DNA of 64,000 bases from Ichthyophis bannanicus (lineage: Eukaryota > Chordata > Amphibia > Gymnophiona > Ichthyophiidae). Position 1 is the stretch's first letter. Each line of letters starts with the position of its first letter. The notes under the pieces were generated by a model. It had not been told where the DNA came from, did no database searches, and saw only the letters and a list, made by a program, of their open reading frames with translations. Shown piece by piece: positions 24,701-35,529 of this stretch. The DNA lies in assembly GCA_033557465.1 (NCBI GenBank), contig CM066033.1, forward strand, positions 1,243,177,523 to 1,243,241,522. Direction: 5' to 3'. Both the position numbers and the translations under genes were made by a program.

Positions 24701-27700
24701 CACACAGCCAGTATGTTAAATGGTAAGGCATCTTTTGAGACTAGTTTGAACGTTCTAACTCAAAGTCAGATTTTTGCCTATTCTGCATAGGCTTTGAGAT
24801 TTCATACACTTAGAACTACACTAGGGGTTTCTAATTCACACAACAAGTATGTTAAATGGTAAGGCATCTTTTGAGACTAGTTTGAACGTTCTAACTCAAA
24901 GTCAGATTTTTGCCTATTCTGCATAGGCTTTGAGATTTCATACACTTAGAACTACACTAGGGGTTTCTAATTCACACAGCCAGTATGTTAAATGGTAAGG
25001 CATCTTTTGAGACTAGTTTGAACGTTCTAACTCAAAGTCAGATTTTTGCCTATTCTGCATAGGCTTTGAGATTTCATACACTTAGAACAACACTAAGGGT
25101 TTCTAATTCACACAGCCAGTATGCTAAATGGTAAGGCATCTTTTGAGACTAGTTGGAACGTTCTAACTGAAAGTCAGATTTTTGCCTTTTCTGCATAGGC
25201 TTTGAGATTTCATACACTTAGAACTACACTAGGGGTTTCTAATTCACACAGCCAGTATGTTAAATGGTAAGGCATCTTTTGAGACTAGTTTGAACGTTCT
25301 AACTCAAAGTCAGATTTTTGCCTTTTCTGCATAGGCTTTGAGATTTCATACACTTAGAACTACACTAGGGGTTTCTAATTCACACAGCCAGTATGTTAAA
25401 TGGTAAGGCATCTTTTGAGACTAGTTTGAACGTTCTAACTCAAAGTCAGATTTTTGCCTTTTCTGCATAGGCTTTGAGATTTCATACACTTAGAACTACA
25501 CTAGGGGTTTCTAATTCACACAGCCAGTATGTTAAATGGTAAGGCATCTTTTGAGACTAGTTTGAACGTTCTAACTCAAAGTCAGATTTTTGCCTATTCT
25601 GCATAGGCTTTGAGATTTCATACACTTAGAACTACACTAGGGGTTTCTAATTCACACAGCCAGTATGTTAAATGGTAAGGCATCTTTTGAGACTAGTTTG
25701 AACGTTCTAACTCAAAGTCAGATTTTTGCCTTTTCTGCATAGGCTTTGAGATTTCATACACTTAGAACTACACTAGGGGTTTCTAATTCACACAGCCAGT
25801 ATGTTAAATGGTAAGGCATCTTTTGAGACTAGTTTGAACGTTCTAACTCAAAGTCAGATTTTTGCCTTTTCTGCATAGGCTTTGAGATTTCATACACTTA
25901 GAACAACACTAGGGGTTTCTAATTCACACAGCCAGTATGTTAAATGGTAAGGCATCTTTTGAGACTAGTTTGAACGTTCTAACTCAAAGTCAGATTTTTG
26001 CCTTTTCTGCATAGGCTTTGAGATTTCATACACTTAGAACTACACTAGGGGTTTCTAATTCACACAGCCAGTATGTTAAATGGTAAGGCATCTTTTGAGA
26101 CTAGTTTGAACGTTCTAACTCAAAGTCAGATTTTTGCCTATTCTGCATAGGCTTTGAGATTTCATACACTTAGAACTACACTCAGGGTTTCTAATTCACA
26201 CAGCCAGTATGTTAAATGGTAAGGCATCTTTTGAGACTAGTTTGAACGTTCTAACTCAAAGTCAGATTTTTGCCTATTCTGCATAGGCTTTGAGATTTCA
26301 TACACTTAGAACTACACTAGGGGTTTCTAATTCACACAGCCAGTATGTTAAATGGTAAGGCATCTTTTGAGACTAGTTTGAACGTTCTAACTCAAAGTCA
26401 GATTTTTGCCTTTTCTGCATAGGCTTTGAGATTTCATACACTTAGAACTACACTAGGGGTTTCTAATTCACACAGCCAGTATGTTAAATGGTAAGGCATC
26501 TTTTGAGACTAGTTTGAACGTTCTAACTCAAAGTCAGATTTTTGCCTTTTCTGCATAGGCTTTGAGATTTCATACACTTAGAACTACACTAGGGGTTTCT
26601 AATTCACACAGCCAGTATGTTAAATGGTAAGGCATCTTTTGAGACTAGTTTGAACGTTCTAACTCAAAGTCAGATTTTTGCCTATTCTGCATAGGCTTTG
26701 AGATTTCATACACTTAGAACTACACTAGGGGTTTCTAATTCACACAGCCAGTATGTTAAATGGTAAGGCATCTTTTGAGACTAGTTTGAACGTTCTAACT
26801 CAAAGTCAGATTTTTGCCTATTCTGCATAGGCTTTGAGATTTCATACACTTAGAACTACACTAGGGGTTTCTAATTCACACAGCCAGTATGTTAAATGGT
26901 AAGGCATCTTTTGAGACTAGTTTGAACGTTCTAACTCAAAGTCAGATTTTTGCCTTTTCTGCATAGGCTTTGAGATTTCATACACTTAGAACTACACTAG
27001 GGGTTTCTAATTCACACAGCCAGTATGTTAAATGGTAAGGCATCTTTTGAGACTAGTTTGAACGTTCTAACTCAAAGTCAGATTTTTGCCTTTTCTGCAT
27101 AGGCTTTGAGATTTCATACACTTAGAACTACACTAGGGGTTTCTAATTCACACAGCCAGTATGTTAAATGGTAAGGCATCTTTTGAGACTAGTTTGAACG
27201 TTCTAACTCAAAGTCAGATTTTTGCCTATTCTGCATAGGCTTTGAGATTTCATACACTTAGAACTACACTAGGGGTTTCTAATTCACACAGCCAGTATGT
27301 TAAATGGTAAGGCATCTTTTGAGACTAGTTTGAACGTTCTAACTCAAAGTCAGATTTTTGACTTTTCTGCATAGGCCTTGAGATTTCATACACTTCGAAC
27401 TACACTAGGGGTTTCTAATTCACACAGCCAGTATGTTAAATGGTAAGGCATCTTTTGAGACTAGTTTGAACGTTCTAACTCAAAGTCAGATTTTTGCCTT
27501 TTCTGCATAGGCTTTGAGATTTCATACACTTAGAACTACACTATGGGTTTCTAATTCACACAGCCAGTATGCTAAATGGTAAGGCATCTTTTGAGACTAG
27601 TTTGAACGTTCTAACTCAAAGTCAGATTTTTGCCTATTCTGCATAGGCTTTGAGATTTCATACACTTAGAACTACACTAGGGGTTTCTAATTCACACAGC

Positions 27701-27816
27701 CAGTATGTTAAATGGTAAGGCATCTTTTGAGACTAGTTTGAACGTTCTAACTCAAAGTCAGATTTTTGCCTTTTCTGCATAGGCTTTGAGATTTCATACA
27801 CTTAGAACAACACTAA
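9720..27816 (+). repeat. Satellite array, 136-bp unit, about 133 copies
   Basis: The unit contains GACTAGTTTGAACGTTCTAA, CAAAGTCAGATTTTTGCC, GCATAGGCTTTGAGATTTC and CACACAGCCAGTATGTTAAA. The phase is fixed: for example AACGTTCTAA lies at 11341 and again at 12021, exactly five units later. Most copies are almost identical. Recurrent variants are CCTTTTCTGC versus CCTATTCTGC, a one-base-shorter CCTTTCTGC (near 12186, 12865, 13815, 20563, 22330), and ACACTAAGGG versus ACACTAGGGG. No coding potential is evident. Homogeneity suggests recent unequal exchange or rolling-circle-type amplification. Confidence 0.98.
14750..16090 (+). repeat. Diverged and indel-rich patch inside the satellite
   Basis: Units from 14760 to about 15330 carry substitutions. 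From 15330 to 16090 they carry many scattered one- to five-base insertions and deletions, unlike the near-identical units on both sides. The pattern of mostly single-base indels is typical of uncorrected long-read sequence. Confidence 0.8.
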
Positions 27817-27833
27817 GGGGCATGTTTACTAAA

Positions 27834-28150
27834 ATCCGCAAAATAGCGCGTCGCAAAATAGCGCACGGCAACGCGGCACTGAAACGCGCAGAAACGCGTT
27901 TAAATGCCCCGCACACGTGCGTGTCACCCCCGCACAGGTACGCGGCTCACTAACGGGCCCCGTACAAGTGCGGGCCCGCAAATGTCCGATAGAGGCGTGG
28001 AACGGCGAAAGGAGGGCGGAGGAAGGCTCCGGAGGGGCGGAGGGACGGGGTCAATGGGTGGAGAGTGGGAGGGGAGAGGCTCCCCGCACAGTATCGGGCC
28101 CGAATTTGCATGTAAAAACTACCGCGAGTGAAACACTCGCGGTAGAAAGC
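27834..28150. repeat. E2 subterminal CpG-rich region with hairpin
   Basis: The region is dense in CG words (AATAGCGCG, GAAACGCG, CACACGTGCG). It ends in a perfect inverted repeat TACCGCGAGTG-AAA-CACTCGCGGTA at 28120-28144. It matches E1 7630-7940 in reverse and is a likely binding region for element-encoded proteins (inference from PIF/Harbinger biology). Confidence 0.7.
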
Positions 28151-28640
28151 ATTTAAAGGGAAGAGAAACCATTTCCGTCAGCAATGTACAGGAAAACCGG
28201 GGAAACCAGCAAAACGTGAGCAGTGTGATATATGTGCACAGCACAAAAGTGAAAATAAAAATAGAAAATGACCACAACAGAACTATTAAAAATAGTAATT
28301 CAGCTGGGGAACAGTTATAGTGATGGGCAAATACAGAAATCACACCCAGCAAAGCTCCAGAAAAAGAAATGAATTTTGGAAGGGTCTACTGAGAGGAGAC
28401 TCTTCCAAAAAACATTTCCACGTTTTGGAGCTTTCCTGGGAGTGTTTGCTATGGTTGCCCATTAATATCACTGTTGCCCAGCGTGGTGATATTTTGTCCC
28501 ACATTTCCCGTGGTCATTTCCGGGGTTTATGTGCACGTTTGTCACCAGACAGGGTGCATATGCCCACAGTAGAATTGCGTAGAGCAGGGTTTGTGACTCC
28601 ATCCTGCCAGGCTTACTGCCTCCAGGGGCTGCACTGTCCC

Positions 28641-28720
28641 TGTGGCCAAAGTGTGGTACAGCGGACAGAGTCATTACCTCTAGGACCAGAGGGCAGAGGT
28701 TCAAAACCCAGCTGGGGCAC
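28641..28720 (+). other. tRNA-derived module in E2
   Basis: A-box-like TGGTACAGCGG is at 28654-28664 and B-box-like GGTTCAAAACC at 28698-28708. A short stem CCTCT/AGAGG around TAGGACC lies in the anticodon-arm position. It is followed by the CAGCTGGGG flank seen in the related modules. Confidence 0.6.
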
Positions 28721-29082
28721 CTGCCAGCCCAGTCCCTATATTTTACCCACCACTAAATAAAGATAGCGCAGACACCCCTGTATGCATGGGGAAAACACCC
28801 ATATTTTACCCAACACCGCACACACACCACAACAATGGGCATTACCTACAGCCAAGTCCCCCAAATGCAGTCCCATACTGCCACATTGCAATCAGGTCAA
28901 CTGCTTTTTCTGAGAGAAGTTCATGCCAGCATGTTGGCGGACAAGTACATGTGGTGCAGGGGGCAGTGGCTGCTAACCACAGAAGACAGAGGCCTAGCCA
29001 TGTGCAGGCTGGCACAGTCCACTGCAACAGACAGGTCCTGCCGGATCCACAGTCATGGACAGTCCAGGGAATCTAACCAATC

Positions 29083-29162
29083 TGTGGCTACACAGTGGTG
29101 CAGTGCACACAGACAGTGCATACAAGAACAGAAGGTCACAGTTCAAAGCCCAGCTGGGGATA
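29083..29162 (+). other. Degenerate tRNA-derived module in E2
   Basis: An A-box-like GTGGTGCAGTGC and a B-box-like CAGTTCAAAGCC (29139-29150) are followed by the same CAGCTGGGG flank as at 28641-28720. It corresponds to the module at 6387-6460 in E1. Confidence 0.5.
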
Positions 29163-31100
29163 CTGCCAATCCTGCCCACATATTTTTCCCACAACTAAAC
29201 AGTGATATTAAGGACACACCTTTCATGGCGGGGACATATGCAATGGTAAGACATCTATCTTTTACCCCACTGAGCACAGACACCATGAACAGGGGCAGTA
29301 CCTAGAGCAGAATCACCCAATTGCAGTCCTGGTGGGCCACACACCAGTCAGGTTCCATGCTGACACTCATACAAATGCCTGTGCTGTATATCTATGCACC
29401 ACCCCATGGCATGTAGATGTAGCCCATGCATATTCATGAGGGATAGCAGGAAAACCCGAACAGTGTGATGCAAACCTGGACTGGAGTTGGGAATCTGTGC
29501 CGTAAAGCAGCAGCCATCAAGGGCAGACACACCCACACCCACAGGCCCCATTGGCCAATGTCTCCTGGAAAGGCAGAACATTGGACCGTGCATGCAGCAC
29601 CCAAAACGAGCACTTGCATAACTTACCAATGTCACCCTACATCTGAGGTATACGGTACACAGCTCGGAGACGTTTGCTAGGAGCACAGGCAGGCAGTTAT
29701 CCATACGTTACGTACATACTGCTAGTTGACCCCATCCAAACAATCTGTTAGGTGTTTGCGGGGCATGCTCCAGGCCTGGCCTCTGACGGTGCTTACCACC
29801 CTGGGGAGTGACCACCAGCTGTAATGCGTACCATATCCATGCCTTGCCGTGCTCAGGACCGGTTTGGTGGGCAAGGCTACTTACCCCCTCAATCGTAGCA
29901 CCATGATGGCAGAGGTGTGGAAGTGTGTGTCTGTCTATACAGTGGGTGTTGGCTGCAAGCCCCTTCAACAGCCCGCACTGCCAGCACTGTTGCCAGTATT
30001 GGCCAGTCAATGTGCATAATGAGGTGCAAGGTACCATGGGTATAGCCAGGGCAGGGTGGCGTGGCCAGGATGCATCTGCACTGGGCATAGGGCCCTGGCA
30101 GGGACATTGGCTGGGATATTGTAGTGTCCGGCCACCACCTACACAGACAGGGTGGCCAAAGCATGTCCTTCTGGGGGATCACGCTCACCCTGACTGTGCA
30201 GTGACCACAGCATGGCTAGGCCCCCCCATAGTGCTGTATAGTAGTTCTCTCATGTGATAGATATGGGTTTCTCTTTGGGGCCCAGTCACTGATCTATCTG
30301 CTTGCTGTGTATGCAGACAGCCCAGTTCTGGGTGCATGCATCTCCATTGGGAACATGCACTATGGACTAACCAGCAGACTGTTTGTAGCTGGTAAATGTC
30401 TTGCTATAATGGCTTGCAGGGTGCAGTGGCTGTTGGCTTGCTGCAGGGGAATATCTGGTGGTGGAGTGCAGCTTACCATACCCTGGGCTTATGTCTGTCT
30501 GCTATTGTGTTATGGCTGTGTATGGAGCTGCCTGCCTGGGGGGGGGGGGGTGGTGGTGTTCCTCAGCAGGACTGGGGTTGATGTTGCCCTCTACTGCCAC
30601 CTTTGCAGGGAGGTAGAGTGTGGATCCCTTGATGGGGACCATGTTTGCCACGGGGGGGGTGCCTGATGGCGGCAGACAGGGATATCCATGGTGTTTGTGC
30701 AGAAACTAGCTATCTTACACATTAACACTGCTTTGGAACGCCTGCTTGGCCTCCATCAGCCATAGCAGGTGTTGTTGACCTGGTCCTGGCCACCTCATTG
30801 CACACTCAGGGTGAGCACAGTACCCGCACGATGTAACGGTGTGTGGCTACTCTGTGCCAGTAAAACACCCGGTCAGTGCCCCCTACTAGGCCAAGGTGCT
30901 GTGTGGGTGCACCCGGTCACTTCCCCCAACAGGGCCGAGGTGCTGTGGGGGTGCATTCCCCATCTTGTGTCCATCTGCGGACAGCTAATTTGCATGTGCA
31001 GTGCATCATGGGTACGGGTGGCCTAACCCTATCCTGTTGACACCAGCAGACTGTCTGTGAGGTGACGTGTAGGCTATCTGCAGCCAGCCAGGGGCCTGCT
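29163..31100. other. E2 conserved internal segment
   Basis: This is colinear (reversed) with 4540-6390 of E1 and 54610-56400 of E3. It includes the inverted motif pair at 30183-30203 and 30795-30816, and the decayed counterpart (29700-30180, minus strand) of the open frame 55342-55689. No intact gene is seen. Confidence 0.5.
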
Positions 31101-31107
31101 TACAGCT

Positions 31108-31183
31108 ATGGAGCTGTAGTGCAATGGTTACATCACTGCCTGTGCAACCAGAGGTCATGGGTTCAAACCCACAGTGGGGCCCT
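31108..31183 (+). other. tRNA-derived module in E2 with good A and B boxes
   Basis: TAGTGCAATGG (31117-31127) and GGTTCAAACCC (31160-31170) are close to the Pol III consensus. The preceding GGAGCTG and the following CACAGTGGGG do not pair convincingly as an acceptor stem. Confidence 0.65.
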
Positions 31184-31542
31184 TTGGTAGGGCTGTCCAC
31201 AGCTTTATTTTTATTTACTGTACATATGTCTATGCCGGCAAGACCACCCTCAGCTTACTATACCCATTAGGTGCCTCTGAGGGTGCTTCATAGGGCGCCC
31301 TGTAGGCCACCTTATGGTTGCCATCCCTATAAGATACTGTGTCGCAACATACATGCTGCCCTATAGGGGTCATTCAAGGGTGCCTTGGCGAACAGTGCAC
31401 TGTAACATGTGCCTTATGGGCCGCCGTATGTTAACATGCTGGGAGAGTGCGTTTGCTAGTAGTGATAACAAAATAAAATTATACAGCCTCCTACAGCACT
31501 CCACAACATAATACATACTGCTTCAGCAGGCATTTTTCACTG

Positions 31543-31615
31543 GGCATTGTGAGGAGTTGAACCCCTGATCCCTGCACCATTGGTCAGTGTTTTAACCATT
31601 GTGCTGTGGCTCTGT
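31543..31615 (-). other. tRNA-derived module in E2, minus strand
   Basis: On the minus strand CAGCACAATGG (31606-31596) and GGTTCAACTCC (31563-31553) form A and B boxes. The middle segment GACCAATGGTGCAG is shared with the modules at 3922 and 31993. Confidence 0.6.
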
Positions 31616-31639
31616 TCCTGTGCTTGTGCATCAGCGCGC

Positions 31640-31925
31640 CGCCTTGTGCCTATCAGCGCGCCGCCTTCTGCCGCCCAAGGGGACCAGTGCGCCGCCTTCT
31701 GCTGCCCAAAAATAACTGTGCGACGCCTTATGCCGCCCAAAAAGCACTGTGCGCCGCCTTCTGCCGCCCAAAAATAACTGTGCGCCGCCTTATGCCGCCC
31801 AAAAAGCACTGTGCGCCGCCTTCTGCCGCCCAAAAATAACTGTGCGCCACCTTATGCCGCCCAAAAAGCACTGTGCGCCGCCTTCTGCCGCCCAAAAATA
31901 ACTGTGCGCCGCCTTATGCCGTTAC
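31640..31925. repeat. 62-bp tandem repeat near the right end of E2
   Basis: The word AAAGCACTGTGCGCCGCC recurs at 31741, 31803 and 31865. Each 62-bp unit is itself two similar halves built on GCCGCCTTMTGCCGCCCAAAAA. Similar words (GGGCGGCAGAG, GGCGGCG) occur in the matching part of E1 at 3735-3890. Several frames are open through it because it lacks stops; it is not a gene. Confidence 0.85.
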
Positions 31926-31992
31926 AAATTAATTTGCCTCCTAAAACAATGTTAATCATTACAGTTACTGCCTCAGCTGACCTTTGTCGTTG

Positions 31993-32065
31993 CGCACACT
32001 GGGGGATTGAACCCATGGCCCCTGCACCATTGGTCAGTGTCTTCACCGTTGTACCACAGCTCTGT
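31993..32065 (-). other. tRNA-derived module in E2, minus strand
   Basis: On the minus strand TGGTACAACGG (32056-32046) is the A-box-like sequence and GGGTTCAATCC (32014-32004) the B-box-like sequence. It is the homologue of the module at 3598-3670 in E1 by position and by the shared GGTGCAGGGGCCATGGGTTC. Confidence 0.6.
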
Positions 32066-32262
32066 TGTTTTGTATCCTCAGCAGCGCGCCACTTTGCCTT
32101 TCCACGCGCTAATGTCGACCCCCGCACATTAGCGCGACGCACACACGTCCGGTTGCTTACTACCGTTTTTTTTCTATTTTCTGCCTGAACCGCCCACTCC
32201 TTATATGGCACAGGCACACTAGCACGGCCCCGCACGTTAGGAATGTTTAGTAAACATGCCCC

Positions 32263-32750
32263 TAAGGGTTTCTAATTCACACAGCCAGTATGTTAAATGG
32301 TAAGGCATCTTTTGAGACTAGTTTGAACGTTCTAACTCAAAGTCAGATTTTTGCCTATTCTGCATAGGCTTTGAGATTTCATACACTTAGAACAACACTA
32401 AGGGTTTCTAATTCACACAACCAGTATGCTAAATGGTAAGGCATCTTTTGAGACTAGTTGGAACGTTCTAACTGAAAGTCAGATTTTTGCCTTTTCTGCA
32501 TAGGCTTTGAGATTTCATACACTTAGAACTACACTAGGGGTTTCTAATTCACACAGCCAGTATGTTAAATGGTAAGGCATCTTTTGAGACTAGTTTGAAC
32601 GTTCTAACTCAAAGTCAGATTTTTGCCTTTTCTGCATAGGCTTTGAGATTTCATACACTTAGAACAACACTAGGGGTTTCTAATTCACACAGCCAGTATG
32701 CTAAATGGTAAGGCATCTTTTGAGACTAGTTTGAACGTTCTAACTCAAAG
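32263..32750 (+). repeat. Satellite array continuing after E2, forward orientation
   Basis: The unit interrupted by E2 resumes at TAAGGGTTTC and runs about 3.6 units in the same orientation as the main array. Confidence 0.97.
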
Positions 32751-35328
32751 TTCTAAGTGTATGAAATCTCAAAGCCTATGCAGAATAGGCAAAAATCTGA
32801 CTTTGAGTTAGAACGTTCAAACTAGTCTCAAAAGATGCCTTACCATTTAACATACTGGCTGTGTGAATTAGAAACCCCTAGTGTAGTTCGAAGTGTATGA
32901 AATCTCAAGGCCTATGCAGAAAAGGCAATAATCTGACATTGAGTTAGAACGTTCAAACTAGTCTCAAAAGATGCCTTACCATTTGACATACTGGCTGTGT
33001 GAATTAGAAACCCCTAGTGTAGTTCTAAGTGTATGAAATCTCAAAGCCTATGCAGAAAAGGCAAAAATCTGACTTTGAGTTAGAACGTTCAAACTAGACT
33101 CAAAAGATGCCTTACCTTTTAACATACTGGCTGTGTGAATTAGAAACCCCTAGTGTAGTTCTAAGTGTATGAAATCTCAAAGGCTATGCAGAATAGGCAA
33201 AAATCTGACTTTGAGTTAGAACGTTCAAACTAGTCTCAAAAGATGCCTTACCATTTAACATACTGGTTGTGTGAATTAGAAACCCTTAGTGTAGTTCTAA
33301 GTGTATGAAATCTCAAAGCCTATGCAGAATAGGCAAAAATCTGACTTTGAGTTAGAACGTTCAAACTAGTCTCAAAAGATGCCTTACCATTTAACATACT
33401 GGCTGTGTGAATTAGAAACCCCTAGTGTAGTTCTAAGTGTATGAAATCTCAAAGCCTATGCAGAAAAGGCAAAAATCTGACTTTGAGTTAGAACGTTCAA
33501 ACTAGTCTCAAAAGATGCCTTACCATTTAGCATACTGGCTGTGTGAATTAGAAACCCCTAGTGTAGTTCTAAGTGTATGAAATGTCAAAGCCTATGCAGA
33601 AAAGGCAAAAATCTGACTTTGAGTTAGAACGTTCAAACTAGTCTCAAAAGATGCCTTACCATTTAACATACTGGCTGTGTGAATTAGAAACCCCTAGTGT
33701 AGTTCGAAGTGTATGAAATCTCAAGACCTATGCAGAAAAGGCAAAAATCTGACTTTGAGTTAGAACGTTCAAACTAGTCTCAAAAGATGCCTTACCATTT
33801 AACATACTGGCTGTGTGAATTAGAAACCCCTAGTGTAGTTCTAAGTGTATGAAATCTCAAAGGCTATGCAGAATAGGCAAAAATCTGACTTTGAGTTAGA
33901 ACGTTCAAACTAGTCTCAAAAGATGCCTTACCATTTAACTTACTGGTTGTGTGAATTAGAAACCCTGAGTGTTGTTCTAAGTGTATGAAATCTCAAAGCC
34001 TATGCAGAATAGGCAAAAATCTGACTTTGAGTTAGAACGTTCAAACTAGTCTCAAAAGATGCCTTACCATTTGACATACTGGCTGTGTGAATTAGAAACC
34101 GCTAGTGTTGTTCTAAGTGTATGAAATCTCAAAGCCTATGCAGAAAAGGCAAAAATCTGACTTTGAGTTAGAACGTTCAAACTAGTCTCAAAAGATGCCT
34201 TACCATTTAACATACTGGCTGTGTGAATTAGAAACCCCTAGTGTAGTTCTAAGTGTATGAAATCTCAAAGGCTATGCAGAAAAGGCAAAAATCTGACTTT
34301 GAGTTAGAACGTTCAAACTAGTCTCAAAAGATGCCTTACCATTTAACATACTGGTTGTGTGAATTAGAAACCCCTAGTGTTGTTCTAAGTGTATGAAATC
34401 TCAAAGCCTATGCAGAATAGGCAAAAATCTGACTTTGAGTTAGAACGTTCAAACTAGTCTCAAAAGATGCCTTACCATTTAACATACTGGCTGTGTGAAT
34501 TAGAAACCCCTAGTGTTGTTCTAAGTGTATGAAATCTCAAAGCCTATGCAGAAAAGGCAAAAATCTGACTTTGAGTTAGAACGTTCAAACTAGTCTCAAA
34601 AGATGCCTTACCATTTAACATACTGGCTGTGTGAATTAGAAACCCATAGTGTAGTTCGAAGTGTATGAAATCTCAAAGCCTATGCAGAAAAGGCAAAAAT
34701 CTGACTTTGAGTTAGAACGTTCAAACTAGTCTCAAAAGATGCCTTACCATTTAACATACTGGCTGTGTGAATTAGAAACCCCTAGTGTAGTTCTAAGTGT
34801 ATGAAATCTCAAAGGCTATGCAGAATAGGCAAAAATCTGACTTTGAGTTAGAACGTTCAAACTAGTCTCAAAAGATGCCTTACCATTTAACATACTGGTT
34901 GTGTGAATTAGAAACCCTTAGTGTTGTTCTAAGTGTATGAAATCTCAAAGGCTATGCAGAATAGGCAAAAATCTGACTTTGAGTTAGAACGTTCAAACTA
35001 GTCTCAAAAGATGCCTTACCATTTAGCATACTGGTTGTGTGAATTAGAAACCCTTAGTGTTGTTCTAAGTGTATGAAATCTCAAGACCTATGCAGAAAAG
35101 GCAAAAATCTGACTTTGAGTTAGAACGTTCAAACTAGTCTCAAAAGATGCCTTACCATTTAACATACTGGCTGTGTGAATTAGAAACCCCTAGTGTAGTT
35201 CGAAGTGTATGAAATCTCAAAGCCTATGCAGAACAGGCAAAAATCTGACTTTGATTTAGAACGTTCAAACTAGTCTCAAAAGATGCCTTACCATTTAACA
35301 TACTGGCTGTGTGAATTAGAAACACCTA
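32751..35328 (-). repeat. Satellite array, inverted orientation, about 19 copies
   Basis: From 32751 every unit is the reverse complement of the main array (for example GTTAGAACGTTCAAACTAGT). The junction reads CTCAAAG then TTCTAAGTGTATG. These copies are more diverged than the main array. The inverted block ends within a unit at the left end of E3. Confidence 0.97.
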
Positions 35329-35345
35329 GGGCTATGTTTACTAAA

Positions 35346-35515
35346 TCGCGTTAGTGCAGTTCGCGGTAGGAGCCGTGTTAAGAAGACAAACCCCCAAATA
35401 AGGAGATGGGCGGGACCGCGGAAGACCTAGCGCGCGTTACGAAACCAACGAGCGTTACCTGGCGCGTTACGAAACTAACGAGCGGGCCACCGCGCGTAAA
35501 GCATAAGTAGCCACC
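35346..35515. repeat. E3 left subterminal region with repeated GCGCGTTACGAAAC words
   Basis: GCGCGCGTTACGAAACCAACG (near 35429), then GGCGCGTTACGAAACTAACG (near 35461) and CCGCGCGTAAAGC (near 35490) are spaced repeats. Similar CGCGCGTA words occur at the right end (57900-58000) and at the gene starts (45300-45330, 54390-54420). Confidence 0.6.
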
Positions 35516-35529
35516 CAGACATACAATAC

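Larger units (their letters stand above)
27817..32262 (-). mobile_element. E2: 4.4-kb non-autonomous PIF/Harbinger-type element inserted in the satellite
   Basis: The terminal inverted repeats are GGGGCATGTTTACTAAA (27817-27833) and its exact complement (32246-32262). The element is flanked on both sides by TAA (27814-27816 and 32263-32265), and the satellite unit resumes exactly after it. A 3-bp TWA duplication is the hallmark of PIF/Harbinger insertion. It lies in the opposite orientation to E1 and E3: its left 3.2 kb match, reversed, the right ends of E1 and E3. It has no transposase or Myb-like exon and must be mobilised in trans. It contains five tRNA-derived modules and a 62-bp tandem repeat. 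Confidence 0.93.

Noticed and set aside
9720..35328. CRISPR-like repeat-spacer pattern
   Set aside because: The 136-bp unit is a continuous tandem satellite with no variable spacers, in a eukaryotic context.
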